Source: Haberlea rhodopensis (lineage: Eukaryota; Streptophyta; Magnoliopsida; Lamiales; Gesneriaceae). From it: 64,000 nucleotides of DNA. Position 1 is the stretch's first letter. Each line of letters starts with the position of its first letter. The stretch is from NCBI GenBank assembly GCA_907163345.1, contig CAJQUN010000967.1:62001-126000 (forward strand). The letters are read 5' to 3'. Made by a program: the position numbers and the translations under genes. The notes beneath the pieces were generated by a model. The model saw only the letters and a program-made list of their open reading frames with translations. It had not been told where the DNA came from and did not search any database. Of the stretch, positions 12,068 to 23,646 are shown one piece after another.

Positions 12068-13924
12068 GTGTACAAGGCTCATATCGGATTTATGTGGTTA
12101 AATAGTTTAATCATATTAGAATTAATATTGCATGCTATTTAAAACTGTATGAACATATATGATATGTTAATATTTAGTTTGTGAAAATCATCGTAGAATT
12201 GTATTTGATATAATTGGCGAATAATCATATTTATTGAGCAAGTTTTCGGCCATCACCATCACAAATGACACCACGGCTAGCCACATGAGGGCTAGGGTTT
12301 TCGAACCCTTGGCTCGAGATGGCTTAGTCGTTGTGGCTAATAATTGTGCATGGAAGTGTCGAAAATTGATTAGGGTTTAGAACCCATTGGACGTGACGGC
12401 TAGCTCATGACGGCTAGGGTTTCGAACCCTAGTAGCCGTGCATGGCTCGGCCATCGTCGCCTATTTTGCTAAAGTTTTGAGACGTGGATGAGTTTTGAAC
12501 TCTTTGGCTCGATAATGGTTCACGCATGCATGGTTAGTAGCTTTACCACATGAGAGCAAGGTTTTTCGAACCCTTAGCTCGAGATGGTTGAGCCAACCCC
12601 GTGCATGGCCTGACCGTGACTCGTGGCTAACCAATTCCGGCGTTTCAATTAAGATGGCTCGATAAAGTTGCATGAAGGTGCGAGGCGGCTAGGGTTTGGA
12701 ACCCTAGCGCCGCCGCCGCTCGAGCCATGGCTCGGCCATGGGCTAGCGTTCGAACCCTAGGCCCATTAATGGTCAAGCCGTGTGCTTTGTGGTTCGAACC
12801 ATGGTGGTTCGTGTCTTAGTCGCTTTAGTTCGTGGCATGTGATGTCCCGAGCGTACGATAATTTTTCAAAAATTATTTTACAGTTTTAATTAGAATTAAA
12901 TTTAAAATGTTTAGAATTTAATTAATTAAATGTTAATGCATGCCTTATGTGTTGTTTGAGCATGGTGCGTGGTTATAGCCCTTTGACCTATTAGATAGGA
13001 TTTGTGGATGTTTGTAATATATAATACGACCTGCGTGCCGTGCCTTCTCTATTTCATTCTAAATGTAATCCCTCCCCTATGTTCCCCTCGAATGTGAATC
13101 GAGGAATTCTATATCTTGTAAATAGTGTAGTTTATTTTATTGATGGTGATCAATGAAGATGGAGCATCGTGCCGGGATGAGGAGGCCATTCACAAATTGG
13201 AACCAAAGGAAGGTGCTTATGAAGTTACCTTAGGTTGACTCTTAGGATTTTCTCATTGGCTTGAGAGAATCGTTAGTAGGGGCTATAACCATGTCACGTT
13301 TAATTATGTATGTTGATGCATGATTTATTTTATGTTTTAGTTTGATAATAGTATTACACATATATGTAGATATGTATACAACTATATGTAGTGGACATAT
13401 TTTAAATTATCAAACTAATCATGAGATCAATAAATCCCTCTAAAATATTAAGTTTTAGATGCCTTCCAAAATTAAAAGTACTCGTCAATAACTTCGATTG
13501 TACATGTGTGGGTTTGCCAAAGCAAAGCACCGTGGCAATCTTAGTAAGGCGCGAAAGGATAAAAGTGATATCCGTTATACTTTAAATTGGGTACGACTTA
13601 ACTAGGTTATCTCAATAGGATTGGGAACTTAGAGGCATGGGTTGGATTATAATTCATTTGATGAATTGAACAAAGTGTTGTTCGTCCAACTATCCAAGAA
13701 TTACATGTGATGTAATTGACAAAGTGTTGTCTACCTAAATAACCGAGTCTTGGACGATTAGCCAAAGCTAACTCAAGATTAGGCAAAATATGGATCTTGG
13801 CCCACTAAAGGTTTCGAGGGTTGATATTTTTTTTAAACAAAATAGTGGGAGTATCATTTAATATAAGACCATGTTAAATGATTAAATCATAAACTAATTT
13901 TGCATATTTATATTGTAGATATCC
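12068..13924 (+). other. Long untranslated leader of the copia element with repeated near-palindromes
   Basis: About 1.86 kb without a credible ORF. Between 12280 and 12770 there are about five variants of a GGCTAGGGTTTCGAACCCTAG-like near-palindrome (clearest at 12414-12432). The first half of each contains the telo-box sequence TAGGGTTT. The gag ATG at 13925 sits in tatccATGGC. Confidence 0.7.
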
Positions 13925-15337
13925 ATGGCAACTAACAACGTTACTAGCACTTTATCACTGCGATCGGTCCTTGAGAAGGACAAATTAAATGGGACGAATT
14001 TCCTAGACTGGCATAGGAACTTGAGGATAGTCCTCAAACAAGAAAAGAAACAATATGTCCTAGAGGAAGCCTTACCCGCTGAGGAACCTCCCCTAACGGC
14101 TACAAGAGCTGAAAAAGATGCTTACAAGAAGCATCAAAGTGACGCACTTGATGTTGGGTGCCTTATGCTTGCCACCATGAACTCTGAGCTTCAGAAGCAA
14201 CATGAGGAAATGGAGGCGTTTGATATGATCGAACACTTAAAGCAATTGTACCAACAGCAAGCAAGACAAGAGAGGTATGACGTCTCTACGGCGTTATTCC
14301 AGTGCAGGATGGTAGAGGGAAGCCTAGTTGGAACTCATGTGCTCAAGATGATTGGGTACATTGAGAATCTGGACAAGCTGGGTTTTCCATTGGACCAAGA
14401 GTTGGCCACCGATGTGATCTTGCAATCGTTGCCTGGGAGCTTCAGTCAATTTGTAGTAAATTACAATATGACTGACATGGAAAAGACTCTACCACAATTG
14501 CTTGGTATGTTGAGAACATATGAAGCAAATACAAAGAAGACTAAGGCCACAAATGTTCTTACTGTGAATAAGGGCAAAGGAAGGGCCAAAGCTAAAGGCA
14601 ACAAGAAAGCAAAGAAGGTCTTTGTTAAATCTAAGCCAAAGTCTTATGCACTAAAGCCAAAAGGGGGGATAACGAAGGAAGGGAACTGTTTCCATTGCGG
14701 TGAGACCGGCCATTGGAAAAGAAACTGCAAAGTATATCTGGAGGATCTAAAGAAAGAAAGTGTGACTTCCGCTTCAGGTATTTTTGTTATAGAAGTCAAT
14801 TTATCTACTTCTTCAACATGGGTATTAGATACTGGATGTGGATCTCACATTTGTGTAAATGTGCAGGATCTAAAAAGGAGTAGGACGTTGGCGAAAGATG
14901 AAGTTGATCTCCGAGTTGGAAATGGAGCCAGAGTTGCTGCATTAGCTATTAGAGATTATCATTTAGCTTTACCTTCTAGTTTATCATTGATTTTAAAAGA
15001 CTGTTATTTTGTGCCATCTATTACTAAAAACATAATTTCTATTTCTTGTTTAGACAAGTATGGTTTTTCATTTATAATAAATGACAACTGTTGTTCTATT
15101 TATTTAAATGATATGTTTTATGCTAGTGCACAAATGGTGAATGATCTTTATGTATTAAATCTTGATATGCCTATCTATAACATAAATACTAAAAGGATTA
15201 AAAATAATGATTGTAATCCGACTTATCTCTGGCATTGTCGCTTGGGCCACATAAACGAGAACCGCATATCTAAACTTCATAAGGATGGAGTATTAGATTC
15301 ATTTGATTTTGAATCATATGAAACATGCGAATCTTGA
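13925..15337 (+). pseudogene. Copia gag-protease and N-terminal integrase region
   Basis: 470 codons ending at a TGA. A copia Gag domain opens the frame (LNGTNFLDWHRNLRIVLKQE). Then come a CCHC zinc knuckle (CFHCGETGHWKRNC, about residues 256-269), a protease with DTG active site (WVLDTGCGSH, about 302) and the GAG-pre-integrase His-Cys region (WHCRLGHINENRI). The stop at 15335-15337 falls in this zinc-binding region just before the integrase core. The frame continues in phase on the other side, so this is a local loss of function rather than a natural end. Confidence 0.9.
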
Positions 15338-16570
15338 ATGGGCAAGATGACTAAAGCCCCTTTCAAGGGACATGTTGAAAGGGCAAATGTTTTATTGGGA
15401 CTAATACATAGTGATGTATGTGGACCAATAAGTACACAAGCTAGAGGTGGTTTTCAATACTTCGTTACATTTACTGATGACCTCAGTAGATATGGGTATG
15501 TGTACCTAATGAAGCATAAGCATGAAACCTTTGAAAAGTTCAAAGATTTCAAGAATGAAGTACAAAACCAACTTGGCAAGAGTATCAAAATCCTTCGATT
15601 AGATCGAGGAGGTGAATACTTAAGCCAAGAGTTTCATGACTATCTAAAGGAGTGTGGAATAGTCCCACAACTCACTCCTCCGTATACTCCACAATGGAAT
15701 GGTGTATCCGAGAGGAGAAATCGAACCTTGTTGGACATGGTTAGATCAATTATGAGTCATGCAGATATTCCGATATCGTTTTGGGGACACGCTCTAGAAA
15801 CAGCGATTTTCATACTGAACCGTGTTCCATCTAAATCAGTGGAAAAGACACCATATGAGATATGGACTGGGAAGCGTCCTAGTATGTCTTTTATGAAGAT
15901 TTGGGGTTGTGAGGCTTTCGTTAGACGTCACGCCACTAACAAACTTGGACCCAAATCTGATAAGTGTTTATTTGTGGGGTATCCTAAGGAAACGAAAGGA
16001 TACTATTTCTATTATCCCACCGAGAACAAAGTAGTTGTTGCTCGGACTGGTGTATTTCTTGAAAGAGAATTTATTTCTAGAAAAACCAGTGGGAGAAAAA
16101 TAGAACTTAGTGAAGTTCAACCACAAGAAAACACTGAACCTGAGATTGAGATGGAAACAGAGCAGGCTCCGCAAGCTCTTGTGGAAGAAGCACCTGCTCA
16201 AGAGACACAAGCCCAGCGTAGGTCTGTAAGAGAACACCGGGAGCCACAGAGATATGGATTTCTTGTGACTCAACAAGGTGACTTACTACTTATTGATGAG
16301 GATGAGCCGTCATCTTATCAACAAGCTATAATGGGCAATGATTCTGAGAAATGGCAAGAGGCCATGAAATCTGAGATGGAATCCATGTATGCAAACCAAG
16401 TATGGACTTTGGTTGATCCACCTGAAGGGGTACGACCCATAGGGTGCAAATGGATTTTCAAGAAAAAGACCGATATGGATGGTAACGTACAAACTATAAA
16501 GGTCGGCTGGTTGCAAAAGGATTCAAACAAATTCATTGTATTGACTATGATGAAACATTTTCACCAGTGA
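15338..16570 (+). pseudogene. Copia integrase core and start of reverse transcriptase
   Basis: 410 codons in the same phase as the preceding frame. The integrase core holds the D, D and E ligands in HSDVCGP, LRLDRGGEY and NGVSERRNR, followed by the usual copia motif FWGHALETA. A Glu/Gln-rich linker leads to the first RT motif (GCKWIFKKK). Near 16495 a single-base frameshift ends the conserved reading; the last 35 or so residues are out of frame. Confidence 0.9.
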
Positions 16571-16635
16571 CCATGGTTAAATCCATAAGGATCTTACTTG
16601 CAATAGCTGCATTTCATGATTATGAAATCTGACAG

Positions 16636-17883
16636 ATGGATGTCAAAACAGCTTTCCTTAATGGAAATCTGCTCGAGGATGTGTACATGACACAGCCCGA
16701 GGGTTTTGTCGATCCAAAGGATGCTGGAAAGATATGCAAGCTACAACGATCCATTTATGGATTGAAGCAAGCTTCTCGGAGTTGGAATCTTTGTTTTGAT
16801 GATGCAATCAAAGAGTTTGGTTTTATCAAAAATGAAGATGAACCTTGTGTCTACAAGAAGGTCAGTGGGAGCGTAATCATTTTCCTAGTGTTGTATGTAG
16901 ATGACATACTTCTTATTGGAAATGATATCCCTGCCTTGCAATCTGTAAAGATTTGGCTAGGGAACTGCTTTTCGATGAAAGATTTAGGAGAAGCCACCTA
17001 TGTATTAGGAATCAAGATCTATAGAGATAGATCAAGAAGGCTTCTTGGTCTAAGTCAAAGTACATACATAGACAAGGTGCTTAAAAGGTTTAGCATGCAA
17101 GAATCCAAGAAAGGATTCGTGCCTATGACGCATGGCATTTATCTCTCGAAGGAACATTGTCCTTCAACAGAAGATGAGAGACAACGCATGAGTAAGATTC
17201 CATACGCGTCAGCTATTGGATCTATCATGTATGCCATGATATGTACTCGTCCCGATGTATCGTATGCTTTGAGCATGACGATCAGATATCAAGTTGATCC
17301 AGGTGAAGGTCACTGGATTGCTGTCAAGAACATCCTGAAGTACTTGAGAAGGACTAATGATACATTCTTGATTTATGGAGGTGAGGAAGAGCTCAATGTA
17401 ATGGGTTACACTGATGCAAGCTTCCAAACTGACAAAGATGATTTTCGATCGCAATCTGGATATGTGTATTGCCTAAATGGAGGTGCTGTGAGCTGGAAGA
17501 GTTCAAAGCAAGAAACAGTAGCCGATTCTACAACGGAAGCTGAGTATATTGCTGCCTCGGATGCAGCAAAGGAAGCTGTTTGGATGAGGAAGTTCATTTC
17601 TGAACTTGGAGTGGTGCCTAGCATTAAAGATCCGATAGAACTCTATTGTGACAACAATGGAGCGATCGCATTGGCTAAGGAACCAAGATCTCACCAAAGA
17701 TCCAAGCACATACTTAGGCGTTTCCATTTCATTCGAGAAATCGTTGAAAGGGGAGATGTTAAAATATGCAAAGTACCAACAGATGATAATGTATCTGACC
17801 CATTGACGAAGCCACTGTCACAGCAGAAGCATGATCGTCATACTAGATCTCTAGGCATTAGGTATATGTCTGAGTGGTCTTAG
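16636..17883 (+). pseudogene. Copia reverse transcriptase and RNase H
   Basis: 415 codons. RT motifs MDVKTAFLNG and LYVDDILLIG (the catalytic YVDD) are intact. RNase H follows, with YTDASFQTD, TTEAEYIAASDA and YCDNNGAI. The stop TAG at 17881 is followed at once by the polypurine tract (gtgggagatt) and the 3' LTR. An in-frame TGA at 16630-16632 and the upstream frameshift separate it from the integrase frame. Confidence 0.92.
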
Positions 17884-17898
17884 TGCAAGTGGGAGATT

Positions 17899-19393
17899 TG
17901 TTGGGATATGCCCTAAGTCATATCATTAGATGATTGTTTATGACATACAATGTAATATGATTTTATAAATGGCAATTCATTATTATATATTATTCTTTTA
18001 ACTGTGCAATGTGAATTAATATATATGTTAATGTCCTTAGAATAATATTGTATTATTCTTAAAGATGTCCCTAGTCAAGTATTATCATGAAATGGATAAT
18101 GATAATACGTAGAGACTAGTATGTGTTGATCGATGAATTGTTCATTGATATGAGATATCAAATCAACATATGGGTACATGTTAGAGAACGATGTACTGGA
18201 CAGACCCACCATGAGAATGCAACATGGATAGTTATATGATCGTCATATGCAATTCTCATAGTGATAATAATGTATGTAATCCTTACGACTTGTGATCATC
18301 AGAGATCCCAACATAAGGAGTTATGTATTTTGATATCGTCAAACGTTACCCGTAACAGGGTAAACTATAAAGGCGACTATTGGATACACTACGAATTATG
18401 TAGAGGGATGTTGACTGATCGAGATAGGATTTGTCCCTCCTATATAACAGGAGATGTGTTTGGCCCTTGATCAAGTGAGAACTAAAATGCATGGCCATGC
18501 TCGAATGAGTCGATATGAGATATCGAGCTTATTCGTTTATTCAAGTTCTACTTGGGGATCAAGAAATAAAGATTGGATATACGAGTATGACTATTCCATG
18601 AATCGTGTTCAATCTAAACACAAAGTACAAAGGGATTAAGCTACATGGTTAATATTATCACAAGTTCTAAAGGTTATGTCGAGTCATTGACATTCTTGTA
18701 ATTTGGGTAGCATTGATGTGTTGCTAGATACCGCTCAATGCTTGCGACATAAAATGAGATTTTATGTCACTGCCAACATTACAAGATCCTATCGGGTCGC
18801 ACAAAAGATTAAATCGATAAGGGAAATTAAATTCATTGGATGAATTAATTAATTAAGAAGAGTCTTAATTAAGTGATTAAAAGGTTTTAATTAAATCATG
18901 GGTTTGAGCCCATAAGACTTTAAGAAAGTCTTGAACCTTAATTAAAAGCCTTATAATATAAATACAAGGTTTTGATTAATTGTTAATCATTCTTTCATAT
19001 CATTGTTTGATATCAAAACCTAGCCTCCACTTCTCTCCTCCTCTCGGCCGCCTCATTCCCTTCAAGAGCCACGGCCGCCGCCGCTTGCTTGTCGGAATTG
19101 TTGGTAGCCGTTGATCGGTTTTGAACCGAGAGTTGAGTTTTGGTTCAAGAATAAGTCTAGCAACTTGTTCTTGAACATCCCTTTCGATTTGATCGTGTGG
19201 ATACCGTAGAGACGAAGGTGCAAACTTTTGTTTGTGACTCGTGGTGCTACAACGAGGATTCTGCTTCAAACACGCTACAAGGGTGAGACACTTGTAATTC
19301 CTTTATCCGATATGAATCCCTATGTATAGATCTGCTGGTTAGTAATCCATAAAATTTTATTCCGCTGCGTTGTATGCTCTTGGATTACTTACA
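17899..19393 (+). repeat. 3' LTR of the young copia element
   Basis: 1,495 bp, TG...CA. Preceded by the purine-rich AAGTGGGAGATT (17887-17898), the polypurine tract. See the 5' LTR entry for divergence. Confidence 0.95.
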
Positions 19394-19519
19394 TGTACAG
19401 CACGACATGTACCTGTTAACGTACGAGCAGTGATATTTCATTTATGATCATTATATGTGATGATAATGTATTGTTGATTGAGATATGAGATTATTGTAAG
19501 TATCATATGTGATTGGTGA

Positions 19520-19700
19520 TGTGAGGCATATAGTTGATGCCATGAGGAGTATGTCATTGTTGGGCATGTTGTATATTGATGTTGTTGAGGCATACAGTTG
19601 ATGACATGGGTAGTATGTCATTGCTGGGCATGTTGTATATTGATTTTGTTGAGCCATATAGTTGATGCCATGAGGAGTATGCCATTGTTGGGCATACAAT
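19520..19700. repeat. About 64-bp tandem repeat, nearly 3 copies, in solo LTR copy 1
   Basis: Units start gaggcatatagttgatgcc, gaggcatacagttgatgac and gagccatatagttgatgcc, each with gtatgtcattg(t/c)tgggcatg. The second LTR copy has only two degenerate shorter versions (about 37008-37090), so this region expands or shrinks between copies. Confidence 0.85.
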
Positions 19701-20279
19701 ATAGCTATTATAACTGCGATGACGGTATTTTGATATGTGCTGCTAATATGGGACGTGAAGGCTGAGCCACTGACATATTAAGCTGAGAGGCATATCATAT
19801 CGGTCGCGTTATAACAGGATGTTGAATGAGATATGCCATGACATATGTGGCCAATTGTATCATGATGTATATTGTGTTTTGGGGTATGTACAGGGGGTAT
19901 GCACATGACAACCAGAGAGGAGTATTGCAAATGCATGAATTACAGGAAGTTGTTTATACAGTATTTATGCGTTACATTGATGTTGGATTCTGGACATCAT
20001 ATATATACTCATGTTTTGCGTGGTTGTTCTGTAGGGAATCATAGCTGGGGGAAAGCCGGGATTGTGAGTCTACCTTCTGCTGCTAGAAGTTAAATTGATT
20101 GAGATTGAATGAATTGTGATGCGTAAATGATATACAAGATGTGATGTATATGAACTATGTAAGCGAAAGACATAGTGAAAAACTTGATCAGTAGTAATAG
20201 TATCTTAATCCCGATAAGTAAATATATGTGATTTACTTAATTAAATGTAATTGAGGATTAAGAATGACGAGGCCCCACA

Positions 20280-20520
20280 CAAACATCCGATCCCATGAAT
20301 AAACTAATAAAATTACGAACAATCGCATATCTCCCGAGCACAATCATTTAGGCAATTTTAGGTTTAATCATGGACCAAACATCCCGTTCCCATGAATAAA
20401 CTAATAAAATTATGTACAAGCTCGCATCTCCCGAGCACAATAACTTAGACAATTTTAGGTTTAATCATGGACCAAACATCACGATCCCATGAATAAACTA
20501 ATAAAATTCCAAACAAACAT
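20280..20520. repeat. Tandem array of about 96-bp monomers (right part)
   Basis: Continuation of the array at 8480-9613 after the solo-LTR insertion: about 2.5 more units with the same landmarks, ending at an A-rich run near 20520. Total array about 14 units. Confidence 0.88.
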
Positions 20521-20753
20521 AAAAAAAAAAAAACAATTTCACTTTATTCATACTGAATTTAGAAATAAAGACAACAATTAAAGCATCAAATAAAATATTT
20601 CTTGAGATTATGAACATTCCAAGGCCTCACCAATTCTCGGCCTTGTTGATTTTCCAACCTGTATTAACCTCGGCAAATCACCGCTTTAACCTTGTAAGGA
20701 CCTTCCCATTTTGGCACCGCTTTAACCTTGTAAGGACCTTCCCTTTTTGGCTC

Positions 20754-21125
20754 TTACTTTTTTGCATCACCAGCTGGATTAGCTTTTCGTAACACTAGGT
20801 CTCCGACCTGAAAAACTCTTGGGCGGATACTTTGATTAGATGCATTAGCCGTCCTCTCCCTCAATAAGTCCACCTCATCCAACTCTAACTTTCTTATGTC
20901 TTCACTTTTTTCAGGATCATAACATTGTAGCCGAAGAGATTCCACATTGATCTCAACTGGAATAAGCGCCTCATAACCATATACTAATCTGTATGGAGTT
21001 TCTCCTGTTGATAAATGTGGTGTTGTTCGACATGCCCATAGTACGCTAGGTAGCTCATCAACCCACGATACTCTTGCTCCTTCCAATCTAGTTTTAATCT
21101 CATGTAGTAAGATGCGATTTGTCAC
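20754..21125 (-). pseudogene. Gypsy integrase C-terminal remnant
   Basis: 123 codons matching the end of Ty3/gypsy integrase: EIKTRLEGARVSWVDELPSV, then WACRTTPHLSTGETPYRLVYG and the FQVGDLVLRK module. The frame upstream reads TSVAYPQSNG before a stop, so the core was once present. Most of integrase and all RNase H are missing between this piece and the RT remnant at 21401, implying a large internal deletion. Confidence 0.85.
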
Positions 21126-21400
21126 CTATCCATTAGATTGAGGATAAGCTACCGAAGTAAATATTTGCATGATTTCATATCATTGCACCAGTCTTGCACC
21201 CTTTTACCCTAAAAATGCCTCCCATTACCGGAGATCAGTCTCCTTGTTATTCCCCCTGCTGTGAGAAAAATGACTTTTGGTTGATTCTCTCGTGCAAGAG
21301 GGATTTGATGATACCCTTGATATGCATCCATGAGATAGAGCAGTTCATGTCCATCAGTGGAATATACTAGCTAGTCTATCATCGCTTTGGATAGCAATCT

Positions 21401-21778
21401 TTAGGGCATGCCTTGTTCACATCTCAGAAATCTACACACATCGTCCACTTGTTTCCTGATTTGGGTACAAGAACCATATTCGAAAGCCACGCGTGGAAGC
21501 TGATTTTCCGAATGTGTCCAGCTTTCAATAGTTCCCACTACTTGATGAGTGATGATTGCATCATTCTCAGGCCCAAAATGCCTTATCTTTTGCTTAATTG
21601 CCTGAGCATCAGGATCAACGTTGAGTTGGTGTTCGGCAACGTCCCAACTTACTCCTGTAAGATCAGTAGTACTCCATGCAAACACATCAACATTTTTGTT
21701 CAAGCACTCAATCACTTTCTTCTTTAATTCTGGATCTAATTGGGAACCCACCTTGGTAATCTTAGTTGGGTGACCCAT
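21401..21778 (-). pseudogene. Gypsy reverse transcriptase N-terminal remnant
   Basis: 125 codons with the linker and RT start typical of plant gypsy elements: NVDVFAWSTTDLTGV, HQLNVDPDAQAIKQKIRHF. After about residue 75 the frame departs from the family (frameshift). Further RT-like stretches without an open frame (MDAYQGYHQIPLARENQ) lie at about 21260-21340. Confidence 0.82.
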
Positions 21779-22149
21779 CTCAATCGTGAAAAACTCTCCA
21801 ATTGGAGTTAGTCGTTCCTCAACTCCATCATCCTATTCTCTCCTCCTCTTGCCACTCGCTCATCTTTCTCCGTCATCTCGCTTTCACACCTTTTCTTGTT
21901 TCAATTCCTGAACATAACACTTTCTCGAGGAACTTTGGTTTCCTCGTACTTGTCCAACATGGAATTTCATCGCCAAGTGATAGGTAGAAGCCATTGCTTG
22001 AAATGCACATAGAGCTAGTTGGCCCAAAATCATGTTGTATGAGGAGGGAGCATCATAAAATTAATCATTTTTGTCTCCGCCATTGGTTCCTCGCCTAAAG
22101 TCACCGGCAAAGAAATCTGTCATACTGGACTGACAACTTCTCCAGCAAA

Positions 22150-22395
22150 TCAATGTAAAGAAGTATTCACTCTTTGCATGGGCATGCTTCCCAATTCCAT
22201 TTGAGCCAATATATTTAAGAAGAGCACATCAGCTGAACTTCTTGTATCAATGAAAATTCTTTGTACATCATAGTTAGCCACCGTGGCAGATATAGCCAAT
22301 GCAACATCATGAGGAAAAATGAACCCCTTGCAAATCTTCGGTCCAAAGGCAATGGATGGTCCTGTTGGCATGCTCTCCGGTATGATTGACATCAC
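22150..22395 (-). pseudogene. Gypsy aspartic protease remnant with altered active site
   Basis: 81 codons matching the protease region of plant gypsy polyproteins (FPHDVALAISATVANYDVQR). The catalytic DTG triad reads DTR (FIDTRSSADVLF), a substitution that should abolish activity. Confidence 0.75.
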
Positions 22396-22501
22396 CTGTA
22401 ACTTTCAAGCATAACTCTTTCTTGCTCGGTTAGAATCTCCTTCTGATAGCCCTCCAGAAATCATATGTATAGTTCTTGTTCGAAAATTATTAAGAGCAAG
22501 C

Positions 22502-23477
22502 TCACTTACAGCCTGAACTCAATCTCCTATTGTCTTTCTTATCGGATTGCCCATGGCACTGACTGAGGAGCTCCTCTTCCTGGATTTGCATTATTTCGAG
22601 GAATTGGATTATTAAGAACTGGTTCAACATTAGGTCCTTGCCTACCCCACGATCTGTTAGCTCCTCGTCCTCGATAATATCCTCCTCGGTTATATCCTCC
22701 ATGATTATATCATCCTTAGCCCTTCTTGGGATTCTTTGATTCATAGACACCTCTCTCGGTGTTCTCATCGAGAGATACTGCCCGAGGTTTCTCTTCGACT
22801 GCTCATGATGTTTATCTTTTCGGCTTGTCTCCCATCCAGGTTTCACGTCCTTCTTTTGTTTCATTCTCTGGGCTTCTTCTAAGTTAATGTACTTGGAAGC
22901 CCTTCCCAACAACTCATCATAATTCGATGGGGCTTTTTGCCAATGACATGAAAAGGTCCCTTCCTGAAGCCTTTGAGTAAAGGCATTAACAAGCATCTCC
23001 AATGTAACATGCGGGACATCAAGACAAAAGCGATTAAATCTTTTTAGAAAGATCCGCAATGATTCTTTTTCCAATTGTTAAGACCGAACATGCTGAGAGA
23101 TTCGATGGCAAAGGATCATCGAGGACCTCGGGCCAAAATGGTGTGCTCTTCCTGACATAATAAATCCGACCTTCCATTTTGTGCATCTGTTGCAGCTCAT
23201 CCTTCAGATCCTCCATATTATGGTGCAGAGTTTTGTTACTTTTCTCTCCTACCTGATAGGAGAGATCGTCAGCCTCTCTATCCTTTTCTTCTTGTTCTTC
23301 CGAAGAATCCAGATCTTCTACTTTACTTGTTTCTCCTTCCTGAGGTGTGATCATAAATGGCTTCATGACATTCCCCATAGTTTTCGCCATGACTTTAGTA
23401 AATTGTTCCAGTGGTATTCCCCTAGTGGGGAATATTTGAGGATCAGGTTGTGGAGGATGGTTATGCGATGAGTACAT
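22502..23477 (-). pseudogene. Gypsy gag remnant in two overlapping frames
   Basis: The upstream piece (23477-23034, 147 codons) is an acidic N-terminal gag region (FPTRGIPLEQF, EEQEEKDREADD). The downstream piece (23074-22502, 190 codons) carries the retrotransposon gag core (ESLRIFLKRFNRFCLDVP, AFTQRLQEGTF, ELLGRASKYINLEEAQRM). They overlap in different frames, and the middle of gag that normally joins them is missing. Confidence 0.8.
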
Positions 23478-23629
23478 ATCATCATCTCCTTCTTCACGTC
23501 ATGGAGATGAATGCGAATGAGGATTTGGGATATACCCCTTTGAACTCTGTTCTCGACCTTTGCTTCTTACCATTCGTTTTCTTTTGTAAAATGCTCTCTT
23601 GCTTCAACGTCTTAACTCGATGATTTCTC

Positions 23630-23643
23630 AAAGACGGCGCCAA
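23630..23643 (-). other. Primer-binding site of the gypsy element
   Basis: Minus-strand TTGGCGCCGTCTTT lies three to four bases inside the 5' LTR. The TGGCGCCG core is a common primer-binding sequence of plant Ty3/gypsy elements, probably tRNA-Asp type (tentative). Confidence 0.65.
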
Positions 23644-23646
23644 TGA

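Larger units (their letters stand above)
10559..19393 (+). mobile_element. Young Ty1/copia LTR retrotransposon, 8,835 bp
   Basis: Two 1,495-bp LTRs (10559-12053 and 17899-19393) begin TGTTGGGATATG and end GATTACTTACA, with perfect 5-bp duplications tgtac (10554-10558 and 19394-19398). The order PBS, long leader, gag, protease, integrase, RT, RNase H and polypurine tract is the copia order. By eye the LTRs differ at about a dozen bases plus two 1-bp indels (about 99% identity), so it is a recent insertion. The polyprotein has an in-frame stop at 15335-15337, a 1-base frameshift near 16495 and a stop at 16630-16632, so this copy cannot make an intact polyprotein. Confidence 0.95.
9614..20279 (+). 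mobile_element. Solo LTR, family 1 copy 1 (about 1.83 kb), split by a copia element
   Basis: Starts TGTAATGCCTCG, ends GGCCCCACA, and has perfect 5-bp duplications caaac at 9609-9613 and 20280-20284. Removing the 8,835-bp copia insertion and its 5-bp duplication leaves about 1,826 bp. The same sequence occurs at 34336-37619. No gag-pol frame lies between its own ends, so I read it as a solo LTR left by LTR-LTR recombination. Shared landmarks between the copies are the opening block, a GATCGATC palindrome cluster, a degenerate tandem repeat, and a conserved block near the 3' end (tatgggacgtgaaggctgag). Its transcriptional orientation is a guess. Confidence 0.85.
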
